From the NCBI GenBank assembly GCA_029204225.1, contig CM055096.1, positions 37,843,460 through 37,907,459 of the forward strand: a DNA stretch of 64,000 bases, read 5' to 3'. Positions 31,265-43,067 of the stretch are shown here, piece by piece. The notes below the pieces were generated by a model. That model had not been told where the DNA came from. It did no database searches and worked only from the letters and a program-made list of their open reading frames with translations. This stretch comes from Diphasiastrum complanatum. Taxonomy: Eukaryota; Streptophyta; Lycopodiopsida; Lycopodiales; Lycopodiaceae. Position numbers and translations under genes: made by a program. Every line of letters begins with the position of its first letter. Positions within the stretch are counted from its first letter, which is position 1.

Positions 31265-34200
31265 ATGGCCTCCTCACCCTCTGAAGACTATGGCACCAAA
31301 CAGGTGATCCAGCATGAAATCCCCTAGGCCACACATATTTGGCCCTTTACCTCTAACGCTCTAATCCAACCATGGCTACAGACAGCCGGCCCACCTTCTA
31401 GAGGCAATTACTCGGCGCTTTTTCATTCTAAGATTAACATAGGCCTCACCCTTCATGCTTACGCCACCCGGGATGAGCAAAAGACATGTTTTCACTTCCT
31501 GTACCAAGGTACCACGTACAAGGTCAGGATTAACGCAGACTCGATGATCACCATTGGCATTATGTCCATCAGCCCATCTCCCATCGCCACGCCAAAACTC
31601 TGATCAAACTTTTCGTCATCCAAACTGCACCAAAAATACCAATCCAGACTAACAATGGTTACCTGATAGATGTTATCATGGAACCCGTCATTCAGACGGC
31701 CACGCATTTGTTGAATAACTTTCTAGTTATTTCAACATTTCGCAAGGACAGAATCCAGTCTAAGTTGCTGAATCAGATAGTGGAATTCTTTCTAGAATTC
31801 CCTGGCCCCTCAGTTGTGCCATACGACTGGCATAGCTTCCTTATTCATGAACTAACCAGCTCCATCAAACCCAACAACCGTGAGTGTATCGCAGAGGGCC
31901 CCCTATTGTGTAACTTTGTCTGCGCACTTCTCAAGACGAAAGTGCGCAGTTTCCAACACTCATCCCTTTTGTCTACCCTCGTGCCACACACTAACCTTTA
32001 TCCGCCATCTCAAGCATCCACCTCATCCCAACTTACAGTTACTAACACAACGGCAAGCAAACGAATGTGTGGCGTTGCCTCTACATCTTCATCTCCACCT
32101 GCTACCCGACGATGCGCCTCCACTAATGCACTAACCACTCCATCAACCACCGCCACTTCTTCTTCCGTGCAAACATCCCCTTCCGTCTCTATTGTCACTA
32201 CCATTCCCACTTCCTCTGTTGATACCACTCCTATCTCTGTTCCATTATCCACTACTCCGTCCATCACTATCGCATCCTCCATCACTCCTGTCTCCACCGT
32301 TGCTTCCATTCCATTCAATCTTTCTGATTCTCAATTGTCTCTTGACACTCTGGCATGGATGCAAGTCATCAATTTTTTACCTCCCCGCCAGACCCTTTCT
32401 GCTCCATCTGTTCCTTCTTCCATACTCCACACCACCCTTCAGTTCCCCTTTGTTCCTCCCATTCTCTCGTTCGAACAAGCCATCCTCACCCACGTTTTCA
32501 CTATTGCTTCTCAAACCCCACCTGCTTCACCAACAAAGGTTGCCGAGGGCAATCAACCGTTGCCTAATGACGCATTTGTCCAAACAGTTTTTGTACCATT
32601 GTCAGATCGAACTGATCCCACCGCCACAGATGACATCAGGTCCAACAAGAACCTGATAGAAGATGATGACGACGGAACTCCACAAGTCGTCGGGGCCGAT
32701 ACAACACAAGCTGCTATCAGTGCCACCATACTGGCTGCTCTCACAGACTTAACGACAGTGTACCAGACTCTAGGCAAATACATCCTGGATGCGGTAGCGG
32801 CCAAAGTTATCTTGGAAAGTAGGGTACTACACCTGGCAACAAGCAACACACAACTGCGAGTAGAACTCACCAAGCTGCAGCACGAGCTGATTTTGGCTCA
32901 GCAACATGAAGAAGTAGGGCACCAGGAGATCACCAAGCTGCAGCAGAAGGAGGAGGGCCTCAATAATTATATCCAAAGCCTCTCCAAAGCACTGACAGAG
33001 GCCTCCACAAAGGTGTGGGAGCTTCAATCCAAAGTGTCCCAACGGTTTGCTCCCATCCAGGCGCAATTAGACCTTTTGAAAGCAGACAATACGCGCCTGG
33101 AGATGGAGGTCAAAGCCCTACAAGATGAAAAGCTTGTCTGTTTAGCTGAACCTGCACCAGACTCAAGGCCACTCTCTCAATCAGAAATGAATCTTCTTCG
33201 GCATCAGGTGCAGGTTTATAGCCAAACCTTAAATAGCTACTTGACGGAGTTCAATAAATATCGGACAAGCACAACTCACGAGCTCGCCCATGCCAAGCAA
33301 GCCCTCAAGGCATGCCAAAAATTCATGGAAATGAAGGCCCAACCCACCCCCGTGGTAATTCTACCGCCACCTATTTTTGACACTGCATAGGCCAATACAA
33401 GCCAAGACCAAACCCAGCAGGCAGCATGGGGATATCACCAAGATCTAGGGTCCAAAGGCCATGACCAAAGACAAACGGATACGGCTGCTGAGACGCGAGA
33501 CCAGGGCCAAGGCATAGATACCAGCCAAAGCCAAGCCAAATCATCCAGAGGTTCGCGCACGATATCTTCTAGCTGAGCCTTTCGAAGACCAAAGTCCGTG
33601 GAGGAGAAAATAAACGAATTCCTATCAAAGTATCCCCACGAGTCATCAAGAGACAGCTAGCGGATATCGTTTTCAGCTCTAATAATAAAGGGCAAAGAAT
33701 TGCAAGCATTACTCGCCCTCCAACTACAACCAGAGTGGCGTCAGCAATTATTTGAAAGAGACCCTGTGGCCATCATGGCCTATGTGACGAGTCCGCAACA
33801 ATTACAGGTGAACGCGCACTTCCTACCATGTACATGACGATCCAAATGGGTGGAATGCAGCAACCCTCTGGACAAACTCACAATTCAAAACTTCAATTGG
33901 CCAATCATTCATTCAGAATATGGTTGGACTACGGATGTGGATGCCAGAAGGGCTCTCACCACATTCGCAAATCACTATGTCAACTGCCCTGATCCAATAT
34001 TCCCCACGACACCCACTTACGCCTAGGACTTAGAACATCTAATGGGGATCGAAACTAAATGGGACAATTTTCTCTTTCCCATATTCTTTGACATTAATAA
34101 GGCGCTACCTTCAGACAAAGTCGAAGATCAACTGCCAATTGCGCGTGTGTATTACCGAGCTGCACTTCTGGGCGATCCATGGACACGCAGATTCCAAGCA

Positions 34201-34344
34201 TGGGTCGACCAAGATTGGCTGAGAGGAGTCCACAAGTCCCTTCACACACCCAAGGACTTGAAGAAATTGGACCGCCTCAACTTTATGGAGGACGTCACAA
34301 CCTCCCTGATCCAGCAAAGGCGAGCGAATAAAACTCTTTACTAA
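31265..34344 (+). pseudogene. Accessory ORF (aORF) of element A family, best copy
   Basis: The start MASSPSEDYGTKQ is followed by an N-terminal domain (FHSKINIGLTLHAYA, FLYQGTTYKVRINADSM) with stops at about 31,325 and 31,601. An open 570-codon frame at 31,678-33,390 then covers LLNNFLVISTFRKDRIQSKL, PYDWHSFLIHELTSSIK, a Ser/Thr/Pro-rich linker of about 170 residues, and a heptad-rich coiled coil at about frame residues 375-550 (LTKLQHELILAQQHEEVG, LEMEVKALQDEKLVCL). After a stop (about 33,388) the C-terminal domain continues, with IARVYYRAALLGDPW, RFQAWVDQDWLRGVHKS and KTLY. No enzyme motif, signal peptide or membrane segment is visible. Function unknown; the plan suggests a structural or oligomerising protein. 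Confidence 0.75.
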
Positions 34345-34389
34345 TCGGCAGAGTGTTGAGGGACCGACACTACTTTAGGCTATGGGTCC

Positions 34390-35207
34390 TATTGGGGGTA
34401 TTCCCAACAAAGTGTAAATAAATAAAATCGTCCAATAAAATGTGTTGCGAGGGCATGGCATCCTACGTGCGTAAGCCCATGGCCCAATGAGCACGCAAGC
34501 TTAAGTGTAAATAAAATAAAATAGACTTGGGCCTTGGAATTAAAATAAAACTAGAGGCCCAAAAGTCATTTTAAAACTTAGAGATCACTTTTTAGAGTTG
34601 GGTCCAAATAGGGACTCACATGAATCTTGTGAAATTTAATGTACTTTTTATGGACCCTTATATCAAGTTGGGTCCAAGATGAATGGATAGGATCAATGCG
34701 ATTATTAGACAATAATGATTGAAGGGCAAGGGCCTTCCCCATTTTATAAAAAGGCACCATTTGTACACTATTTTCATGCTTAATAGAGAGGAGGAGACTC
34801 TATCATTTTGAGAGCTCAAGCATCCTCATTTGCTAATCACTCTTGCTTATATTGTTGGATTGCATGTTATTTCCATTTCTTCCATGCTTTTTATTTGTGA
34901 TTAGTTAAGGTTTCTCCATAAGCAATCATTGAGCATTTGAACTAACCTCCATCTCATCTCTCTCTGTTTCTCTCTTCTCTTCTCTCTTCCTCTTCTTTTC
35001 TACCCCTTTCCTTCACCCAAAACCATGAATTATGCTAGTGTAGAGGAGTAGAGTTAAGGGAGAGTAGTGTTAGTGGTGAATAGAGTCAAGGGAGAAAGTA
35101 GGAAACTAACTAAAAATAGCATCTATGCATTGTTAGGTACCTATCCAATGATCTAACCCTTGTTGACAGGCGGTAGGGCTATACTATGCAAGATCTTTGA
35201 CCTTACA
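34390..35207 (+). repeat. LTR-A, segmental copy of the 3' LTR
   Basis: 818 bases with start TATTGGGGGTATTCCCAACA and end GACCTTACA, TATA near 34,739, followed by CAAAC as at 21,335. It shares the TG-to-TA change at base 2 with the LTR at 20,512, consistent with common descent. Confidence 0.9.
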
Positions 35208-35322
35208 CAAACTCCACTTGGAAAGATCAGCATGATGTTGAAATTTCACAACAAAAAACAGAGAAGCTTATCTTTTGGTAGGGCGCCAACATACAAGCTT
35301 GCTACAGGTAGTTCTGATACCA
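35208..35322 (-). other. Copia leader and primer site, segmental copy
   Basis: The minus strand reads TGGTATCAGAACTA at 35,322-35,309, an initiator-Met-type copia primer site better preserved than at 21,454. The LTR end TAACA abuts at 35,323. Confidence 0.75.
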
Positions 35323-35349
35323 TGTTAGAAATCCATAAATCATAATATG

Positions 35350-35422
35350 GATGTACAAACTAGGATTCGAACCCAGGATCTCCCTCATACCGGATGGATG
35401 CTCTACCACTGCGATATCGTCC
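35350..35422 (-). other. tRNA-like sequence, segmental copy
   Basis: Same A-box and B-box arrangement as 21,481-21,555, here with 5' end GGACGATATCGCAGTGG. The 3' side still does not complete an acceptor stem. Probably a relic. Confidence 0.45.
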
Positions 35423-35429
35423 TGTCTGA

Positions 35430-37398
35430 TAGTTCTCTCTGGAGTGTGGATTGATATTCCAACAGTCCATTGGAATCAAGCTCTTGCAACAGTGGATTGT
35501 ACAACAAGCTATATGTGTCAACGAGATAATCTATCCAAATTGTGCAAAATTTTCTTACTCGATCAAACTTTGGATACAGTAATCACTATTCCATTGAATA
35601 TGATGAACTTATCTTGGATATCAACTGATCCAATTCTAGATTTGATTGAAGATGATCTAATACATGTTATCATGCCTTGACTTATGATGGAGATGCAGAA
35701 CTTACGGATGAGTAGATCCTCAATCATATGGATCCTACAAGATTTGGAGTTCGAGATATTCTAGATGAACCGACAATAAAACTACCAAAAATAGGTATAT
35801 TGAAGGAATGAAAAGCTCCAAGACCAATGAAAAAGAAACAAGCTAAGCAACACAATAATACAGTCCTGAAATGGGAAAAATCCTCTCGAAAAAGTTGATT
35901 CTTAGAATGTACCACCTTTATGGGATAAAGGAAAGGGAAAAATCAAGGATGATTTTTCAAGATGGAGTTCTCACAAGAAATTACCATCAAGGAAGTCATC
36001 ACTTTCATAGAAGAGCACATCTTCTAGGAAGTCACCACTTTACGATTGATTCCTACCAAGAAAGCTAAACAAAGATCAAAGATCAATCCTTATGAAAAGG
36101 AACAATCAAAAGAAGTCCAGCATTATATGCCCGAGCATTTCAAACACTATACTTTGGATGATGTCTTGATTATGTTCCCAAAAGCTCATCGTGAACCAGA
36201 AGAACAAGAGCCAGACATGGAAGATGTTTATGATGGACCAGCCAGGACTCACAACCAATGAATCTTGTTAAACCAGGAGAACTCGAAAAAATTGTTCAAG
36301 TTGGAGCACAACTTACTCCCAAGCATTTTCAAGCATTACAGAAGTTATTGATGAAGTACCAAAATTGTTTTGCTTGGACGTACAAGGATCTCAAAGGAAT
36401 TGCTACTTTGGTTATTGAGCATACAATACCCTGATGCCTAATGCAATTGCAATGGTCACAAAATTTTATCATTATAGTCCGAATATTATGGATCTTATAA
36501 AGAAAAAGCTACAAAGATTACTTGAGGCCGACTTTATTTATGAAATTGAACATGCGAAATGGATTTCTCCAATTGTCGTTGTTTCTAAGAAGAATGGGAA
36601 GATGAAAATTTGTGTGAATCTCAAGGCTTTGAACAAAGTGAAGAAAAAGGATCACTTTCCGTACCCTTTACTGAAAGCATATTGGACCGACTTGTTGGAG
36701 CTGAAGCATGCAATTTTTTTGGATGGATTTAGTGGTTACAACCAAGTTAAGATCTCACTTGCGGATCGCCATAAAACAACATTTGCAACAAACTGGCAAT
36801 TTCAAGCATTACAAAAGCTATTGATCAAGTACCAAGATTGTTTTTCTTGGACGTACAAGGTTCTCAAAGGAATTCCTACCTCAGTTATTGAGCATACAAT
36901 ACCCTGATGCATGATGTAATTCCAATGGTCACAAAATTTTATCATTGTAATCCGATATTGCGGATCTTATACAAAGATTACTTGAAGCCGACTTTATTTA
37001 TGATATCAAATATGTGAGATGGATTTCTCCAATTGTCGTTGTCCCTAAGAAGAATGGGAAGATGCAAATTTGTATGGATCTCAAGGCTTTGAACAAAGTG
37101 AAGAAAAAGAATCACTTTCCATTACCCTTTTCTGAAAGCATATTGGACCGACTTGCTGGAGCCGAAGCATACAGTTTTTTGGATGGATTTAGTGGTTACA
37201 ACCAAGTTAAGATCACACTTGCAGATCGCCATAAAACAACATTTGCAACAGAATGAGAAACTTATGTCTCTAAAGTTATGTCGTTTGAACTTTGCAATGC
37301 ACCTAGTTCATTTCAAAGAGTCATGCAGTTTGCCTTCAAAGACTACTTGCAGAAATTCCTTGAAATCTACTTGGATGATCTTGGAGTCCATAATGTCG
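35430..37398 (+). pseudogene. Gypsy protease-RT fragment with duplicated RT
   Basis: Linker (ALATVDCTTSYMCQ), HFKHYTLDDVLIMFPKAHREP, then RT: WISPIVVVSKKNGKMKICVNL, FLDGFSGYNQVKI, TTFATN. It then restarts at FQALQKLLIKYQDCFSW and runs again through WISPIVVVPKKNGKMQICMDLK, FLDGFSGYNQVKITLADRHK and FQRVMQFAFKDYLQKFLEIY. The catalytic box LDD is intact here (YLDDLGVH). Several stops. It continues directly into an aORF fragment, with RNase H and integrase deleted. Confidence 0.82.
36327..37210 (+). repeat. About 472-bp tandem duplication within RT
   Basis: 36,327-36,798 and 36,799-37,210 both run from TTCAAGCATTAC through the first RT motifs; the second copy has small deletions near 36,955-36,975. 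The partner fragment ending at 22,879 stops within the first unit. Confidence 0.82.
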
Positions 37399-38046
37399 AT
37401 ACTATGTTGGGCCTCTACTCACCACAATGGGGATCCACGAGCATGCCTTTTATAGAAGAATAAATATGGATTTTCCAACCATGGGTTTCAGCACCTGGGA
37501 CTGAGGGCAAGTCCAAATTTTATATCACCTACCAGACTGCTACCCACAAGGTGCACGTGACTGAGACCGCTCTTGCAGCCATAGAAATCACTTCTGGAAA
37601 ACAGCCCTCCCCAAATCATAAGCATGCTAAGAGTATCTTCAAGCCCTTTATTGATACCACTGATGAGTTGTATTGGACCAGTGACTGCAACTAGATCCAA
37701 CAGTTAGGCAATTCATGTTGTTCGCAAAAATCTTGACAATGTTGGCGTCGGTCGTTACATGATAGGATGATTGCTATTCTACTTTGGCTTTCGATCCTAA
37801 TAAATCGATGGCATCCGACAGCGTCTAAGATCAACTGCCAATAGCAAGGTTGTACTATCATGCCGCGATGATGGGTGGTTCATGGAAATCATTTACATCA
37901 TGGACTAAGTCAATGTGACTGGCCGGTGCAAATAAGTGCTTCCTACCGCACAGTATTGATTTTAATATTGTCCACCTTGAGTTCATGCAGAAGGTGCAGT
38001 ACCATCTAGTCAAAGTACGACGCGAGATTAATCAAATTCCAAAGTG
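37399..38046 (+). pseudogene. aORF fragment of a related gypsy family
   Basis: TEGKSKFYITYQTATHKVHV and FKPFIDTTDELYWTSD align in order with the N-terminal aORF domain (YQGTTYKVRINADSM). After a large internal deletion, DQLPIARLYYHAAMMGGSW and MQKVQYHLVKVRREINQIPK align with the C-terminal domain. It is the remnant of an aORF from the family that owns LTR-B, joined upstream to RT. Confidence 0.65.
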
Positions 38047-38098
38047 AATAAATCTCCTAAGGTGTCATGGGACCGCCACCAGTTTTGGTGGGGGATAC

Positions 38099-38948
38099 TG
38101 TTGAAGGGTTTGCCAAGACAAGCCTAACTCTAGCTAATAAGTGAGAGGGATTTGGCACCCTGTGTGTGTAGGTCCAACCCGATGATCACATAGTTATTTG
38201 ATTAATTACAAGTTAATAAAATGACTTAGGCCTTTTTGCGGGACTTTTAATGTCGCAGGTCTAAATGTCAAGTTAGTGAATAAAGTTGGGGTTCCCACCA
38301 AATTACAATTTTAAATTGGTTCCCTCCAATTATTGAATGGGTTCTCACTCTTTTTTGAAATTTCAATAGTTAGGGAGGTAGGAGTTAGCCAATAGGAATT
38401 GGGACGCCCATCTCCTCAATTGCTTATATAAGTAACAATTTCGAATGATTGTACACGTTCTCTCTTTATTTCAATACAAGCAGATTGGCTCTCTTATGGA
38501 TCGGATTTGTGAATGTCCTTGCCCTTTATCACACTCTCTCCATCTCACATATTTTCTTTGTATTTGCTAATTGTTGGATTTGAAGTTTATTGGAATTGCT
38601 ATTTCTTATGCTTTTTGTGAGAGAGAGAGGAAGAGACATAAAGAGTAAGCTATCATCATTGTGGATTTAGTGTTAATGGATGTAGGGTTAATGCTTAGTG
38701 TTAATGGATCTTAGAACTAATTGTGAATCATCCTCGCATGTTGGATTTGTTTTCTTCTATCGCTCTCATGGGATCGAACCTCCGCGTGATGACTAACTTC
38801 ATCTCCTTGATGCTTGTGTGCTTGGATCTAGGGTTGAACATGTGGATCCTTGTTAGTTGAGTTAACTAAGTAAAGTGGACTTTCCATACAACTCCACTAT
38901 AGGAATTCGAGCCTCTTTGACGTAGGGAAACGTTGGCATGTTTTGCCA
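38099..38948 (+). repeat. LTR-B, 3' LTR of the deleted gypsy element
   Basis: It starts TGTTGAAGGG right after a purine-rich GGTGGGGGATAC and probably ends TTTTGCCA at 38,948. A TATA box GCTTATATAAGTA lies near 38,423. The stretch GCCAATAGGAATTG and the bases around the TATA resemble LTR-A, so the two LTR families are distant relatives. The far end is my estimate. Confidence 0.7.
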
Positions 38949-38965
38949 TATTGTGAATATCAAAT

Positions 38966-39917
38966 CAAATGAAATGCGTTCTACAGATGAGATGTTATCA
39001 GAGTAGTATGGTAGTACTACACTTCGGATGATTAAGGTGTCAACAGAGAGTCATGTAATGTTCAATGTATTTGTGGTTGTGCAGACAATTAATTATTCGT
39101 GTTCGTGAACTGTTTGCTTCTAGACAGAAGTCCTCAACAACTTAAGTCCAAGGTTATGGTTAAAGAACACAAATAGTTCTAGAGCACATTAGAAACTTAT
39201 GCTAGTTACAATCAGATCAAAGACTCAATTCTTCAGACAGGGACTGTCATCTCATATGTATACATACAGTTTCATTCAATGATCATGATAAATTGTACCA
39301 AATATAGATGTTATTCGAGTGCTGAAAAGATTGTATTTGCGACAGACGAATAAGATGATTTTAAGACAATTCTTTAGAGCATGTTTTACGGATACACAAC
39401 AAACGACTGTAATGTGCTAGAGAGTCTATCTGATCAAAGAGTAATTCATGTAATGCATTAGAGATTGCTAGTAGACTCAGGATCACTCACACTCAATAAT
39501 GCGGAGAATGGAGATAAGCGAGAATAACTCTCAGCACTCTATTCACTTTTTCAACCTCTTACATATGCATAAAATCTTCTCTCTTGATGCTCGAGACTGA
39601 ACTGTGAGATCAATATATGTTCTACTAGGCGAACAAACACACCTTTAAAACAATTGGTGCGTCGCTCTCGCGAAAAGGTCTAGTGAACAATTAGATTGAG
39701 TATACGTTTAATTATACCATAAGAGGTATATTGGCAATGTCTTTTCCTTTTAAAGGTCTTGTCCTTAATGACAAGGCAAGTACTTAGGAGATATATTCGC
39801 GAAAAATGTCTTAGGCCTCTTCATGATTTATGTTTATCCGGCTCATATCTTCATTTTCAAGTATATCATGCCATATTTATGTTGATATTCAATATTTAAC
39901 AATTTCATGGCATCACA
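38966..39917 (-). repeat. LTR-C, 3' LTR (truncated)
   Basis: It matches 45,826-46,863 of the 5' LTR. It starts (minus) TGTGATGCCATGAAATTG directly after the polypurine tract and breaks off at about 38,966 against LTR-B. Confidence 0.85.
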
Positions 39918-39931
39918 TATCCCCTTCCTCA
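39918..39931 (-). other. Polypurine tract of element C
   Basis: The minus strand reads TGAGGAAGGGGATA immediately before the LTR start TGTGATG. The same tract precedes the plus-strand LTR-C at 47,378. Confidence 0.8.
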
Positions 39932-40899
39932 AATGTAAAACGTCCTCGTGAATATATCATCATTATTTTGAGGATCATTTACGAAACATCCTGTTCTTTA
40001 GATTTTCGTTAAGGCAAAAAGATATTTTTTCATATGTTTGTTTTATTTAGATATTTCTTCATCTTAGAGAATATCTGTCTTTGTTGTTTCTTTAAATAGG
40101 TTGATTTGAGTTGATCTTTAAATTGTTGATGAAAACTGGAATCAAACTTCAAAACATTTTCAAAACTTCAAAGATCTGGATTCAACATCACATAGAAACA
40201 TCACCACGACATAGGCAATAATGAATATTTACAAAGGATTCAATTCTTCGTGTAGTTTCTAGGCGCACTCCAAATTTGTTGAGCCTCAATCAACATCAAG
40301 TCTTCTTTGGATTTCGTATAATGACCAACTAGTAGGTTGCCGTATTCTTGAAGCTTAACGGGGAGCAATGTTCCATCGAACAGCTCCTAAATTAACTTTC
40401 TGTCTACATCTGAATCACTACGTAGTGTGATTTCTTTACAATAGCGAGCGGAAAATCTTATGAAAGAGCTTTTAACATAAATATTCTGAATGAAAAACCA
40501 TGTCTTTGCTGCAAAGGTGCCAAACTGCCAAAATGAATATGTACAGAATTGTTTATAACGTATTGACTTCCTTTTGTCTTGCAAATTGTGTCAAATCTCC
40601 GCAAAATAATCTACAAGGTTTCGCTCCCAATCCATCTATAGACTGAAAAGTTTAGGATAGGCCATATTTACATTAATTAGCAAACCTACATCATCAAAAG
40701 TGCCTAGATTTGCAACAACTTGTGGTTTGTACAGTTGAAACTGCGACTTTCGCTTCCAGAAATGTCGCTTATTGTCTTCGTTTCACAAAAGTTGGAATTA
40801 TTTGATTCGAATGTATTCGAGAGCATACATAGTAGAAGAGCCTATGTATAGCTCTGTTGAACCAAAAGGCACGACCTAGAATTTACCCTAAATTATGCC
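39932..40899 (-). other. 3' non-coding part of element C
   Basis: No significant frame. The last about 110 bases before the tract match 47,233-47,363 on the plus strand, showing this is the element's native 3' end. Confidence 0.6.
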
Positions 40900-42654
40900 T
40901 CAACAGAAACATCCTTCCTGCTCGATAGACAGCTGGGCCCATAACCAGAGAAAGTCGTCCTTGTCCCAAGGTTGCATCCAATCATCAAAGGCGATGCCTA
41001 CTACGCCTGGTAGCATCATGTAATCCGCACGCCATTGTAATTCAATGTTAAATGCATGGGGACACCACTTCCAGAATCGTTCAACAAATGCATGGAATCT
41101 TTCAGCACATACCTTCGACTGCTTTCGTCGTGTTCGCTTTGCATAAGTAGTTACTGTGGCCAAGTCTTGAGTTTGCAACTCAGCAGCTAACTTCTGGTCT
41201 TCTAGCTGCTGCTTGAGATCTGACAACTCATGTTCGCACTTGTCGATCTTCGCTATTGTCTCCAAATACTCTAGATGGTCAGTAACTCCCGAGCAGACAG
41301 GCACAACGTGAATTTGTTGTGTCAGATCATCAATGCGAAGCAGGGCCTGAAGGTATTCTTCGTGAGAGTCTGGCCCGCTGCAAGTTGGGGTGTCATCACT
41401 AGATAGCTCCTTCAACTTAGCCAACTCTTCCTCGACAAGTGCCTTCGCATCCTCAAGCGGTTGCAAGAACTCGACTCAAAAATTTTTGAGCATCTGGTCT
41501 TGGAGATGGTTCAGTTTTGTGAGGTCTACTATGATCGAGCTTGCATTGCTGCACAAAGTAAGAGTAGCTTCTACCTTTATTCGAGTCATTTGCTCCTCTT
41601 GTAAATGTTTCTGGAGAGCGACATTGTGTTGATTTGCAGCCAGCAGCTGTTGTTTCAAAGAATCATTTTGAGTCTGAAAAGCTACAGACTTGGCCTCAAT
41701 CGTCTTATTGGACTGCTTCAAAGAATGAGATTTGTTTATTGCAGTCTGAAGCTGAGTTTTGAGAGAATGATTTCGTTCAATCGATTGCGTGTTGTCTGAT
41801 TCGAGTGAATCGATCTTCTCGAAAGACTCATTAAGAGAGTCTTGGCATTTCCTCTCTGAGTTGGCAAACTCCATGGTGAGCTTCTGGTGATACTTGTCAA
41901 ACTCATAAACCTCATCCACTAAATTCCTGGCTCATTCTAACATGGTGCAGAGCACCAACATCTGTTGTGGTAGCTATGGTTAAAACAATCAGGAGGCTAG
42001 AAAGGTCAATGGGTTTTGGAGGCAATAGCCGTCCCATCAGCATGGTTTTCTCTTGATCGTTTAACACTCCAAAATGTTCGCATAGTCGCGAAACGTGTGC
42101 TCCAACTCCAAAAAAATTTGGTGTTTAATCCACCTCAAAAATGCCTTGTAAGCGATAACACCGAAGCAAACAGGATTACAAACTAGCGCGTCCAATATAT
42201 ATCCAAAATTTTGCACAGAAATGGTTACAGCCACATCTGCCAAAAATATTGCTTGATTGGCTTATTTACAAAACAGCTTAAAGGTGGTATTCTTTATCAT
42301 CAAAATTTTGTACCCCTTCATGGGTATGAAGCAGTTTCTCAGAAAATGGGCAGCTTCATCCACTGAATCTTTGTTTGTCAAAACAAGTTTACCATCCAAT
42401 GGTAATCCCAGTGTTGTGCAGAACACTTCTTCAGAGATAGTGAAAAATTTGCCTCGCACATGGACTTTGAAATCCACTTCAGAAACTGCGTGGATGGAAT
42501 TCACAAATTCAGTACTGACTTCAGACAAAATGACTGAAGGATCCACTTTCAAATTTTCCAACCTGCATTGATCCAAAAAGGACTGGATTGATGCCAGGCG
42601 GATTCCTACGCATGCTTTCCAGGTAATTGAGCTAGAACTCGATCCAAAAGCCAT
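40900..42654 (-). pseudogene. Accessory ORF (aORF) of element C
   Basis: The start is MAFGSSSSS at 42,654. The N-terminal domain has FVNSIHAVSEVDFKVHVRGK, then ISEEVFCTTLGLPLDGK (a V.VRGK...LGLP pattern seen in plant transposon-associated proteins) and, after a stop near 42,262, FGYILDALVCNPVCFGVIAY. A long coiled coil follows (41,919-41,476, with NDSLKQQLLAANQHNVALQ) and an acidic, coiled C-terminal part (41,466-40,900) with CEHELSDLKQQLEDQKL and a Trp-rich end (DDWMQPWDKDDFLWLW). Frames are split at about 42,260, 41,920 and 41,475. It occupies the same place as, and has the same overall plan as, the element A aORF. Function unknown. Confidence 0.68.
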
Positions 42655-43067
42655 TGTATCGAATAATTTACGAAAGCTCCATAGATCGCGACAGATCGTG
42701 AGAGAGTGCTTGATCGCAAAAATTTTAAGCACAGGAAAGCATGAAAATGCAAGAAGAAAGTGTGAAGAAGAAAAATAGAAAATAACTTGTGATATGCAGA
42801 AGCGGTGTGGAGAGGATGATGATGTGTCATTGGTGACATGACATCTGTCATTTCCATTATTAAAAACGTGCATGGTTAAGAGTTTCAGACTATGATTTGA
42901 CAGATTAATCTTAATGACAGAAGACTGTTTGTGAAACGAAAAGAAATAAATAAATAAGAAACATTATCCGTTTTGATATGTGGACGTACACACGTGTGAA
43001 TAATGTTCACGTGGCCATCATTTTTAATGGAGGAATACAAAAGGTAGGTCAAGAGATTCTCATAAAT

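Larger units (their letters stand above)
30035..36764 (+). repeat. Direct segmental duplicate of 16,764-22,879
   Basis: It begins inside the integrase C-terminus (CATTCGATACACCC against CATTTGATACACCC at 16,764) and ends at GCGG, as does the partner at 22,879. It includes the spacer, aORF, 3' LTR-A, CAAAC, copia leader and primer site, tRNA-like sequence and older gypsy fragment in the same order. Because non-element flank is included, this is a DNA-level duplication and not a new retrotransposition. Confidence 0.9.

Noticed and set aside
32010..32318. Minus-strand frame of 102 codons opposite the aORF linker
   Set aside because: Antisense of a Ser/Thr/Pro-rich low-complexity region, which commonly stays open on both strands.
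34390..35207. Independent new insertion of an LTR-A element
   Set aside because: The same flanks on both sides as at 20,512-21,339, including CAAAC and the copia leader, show a segmental copy.
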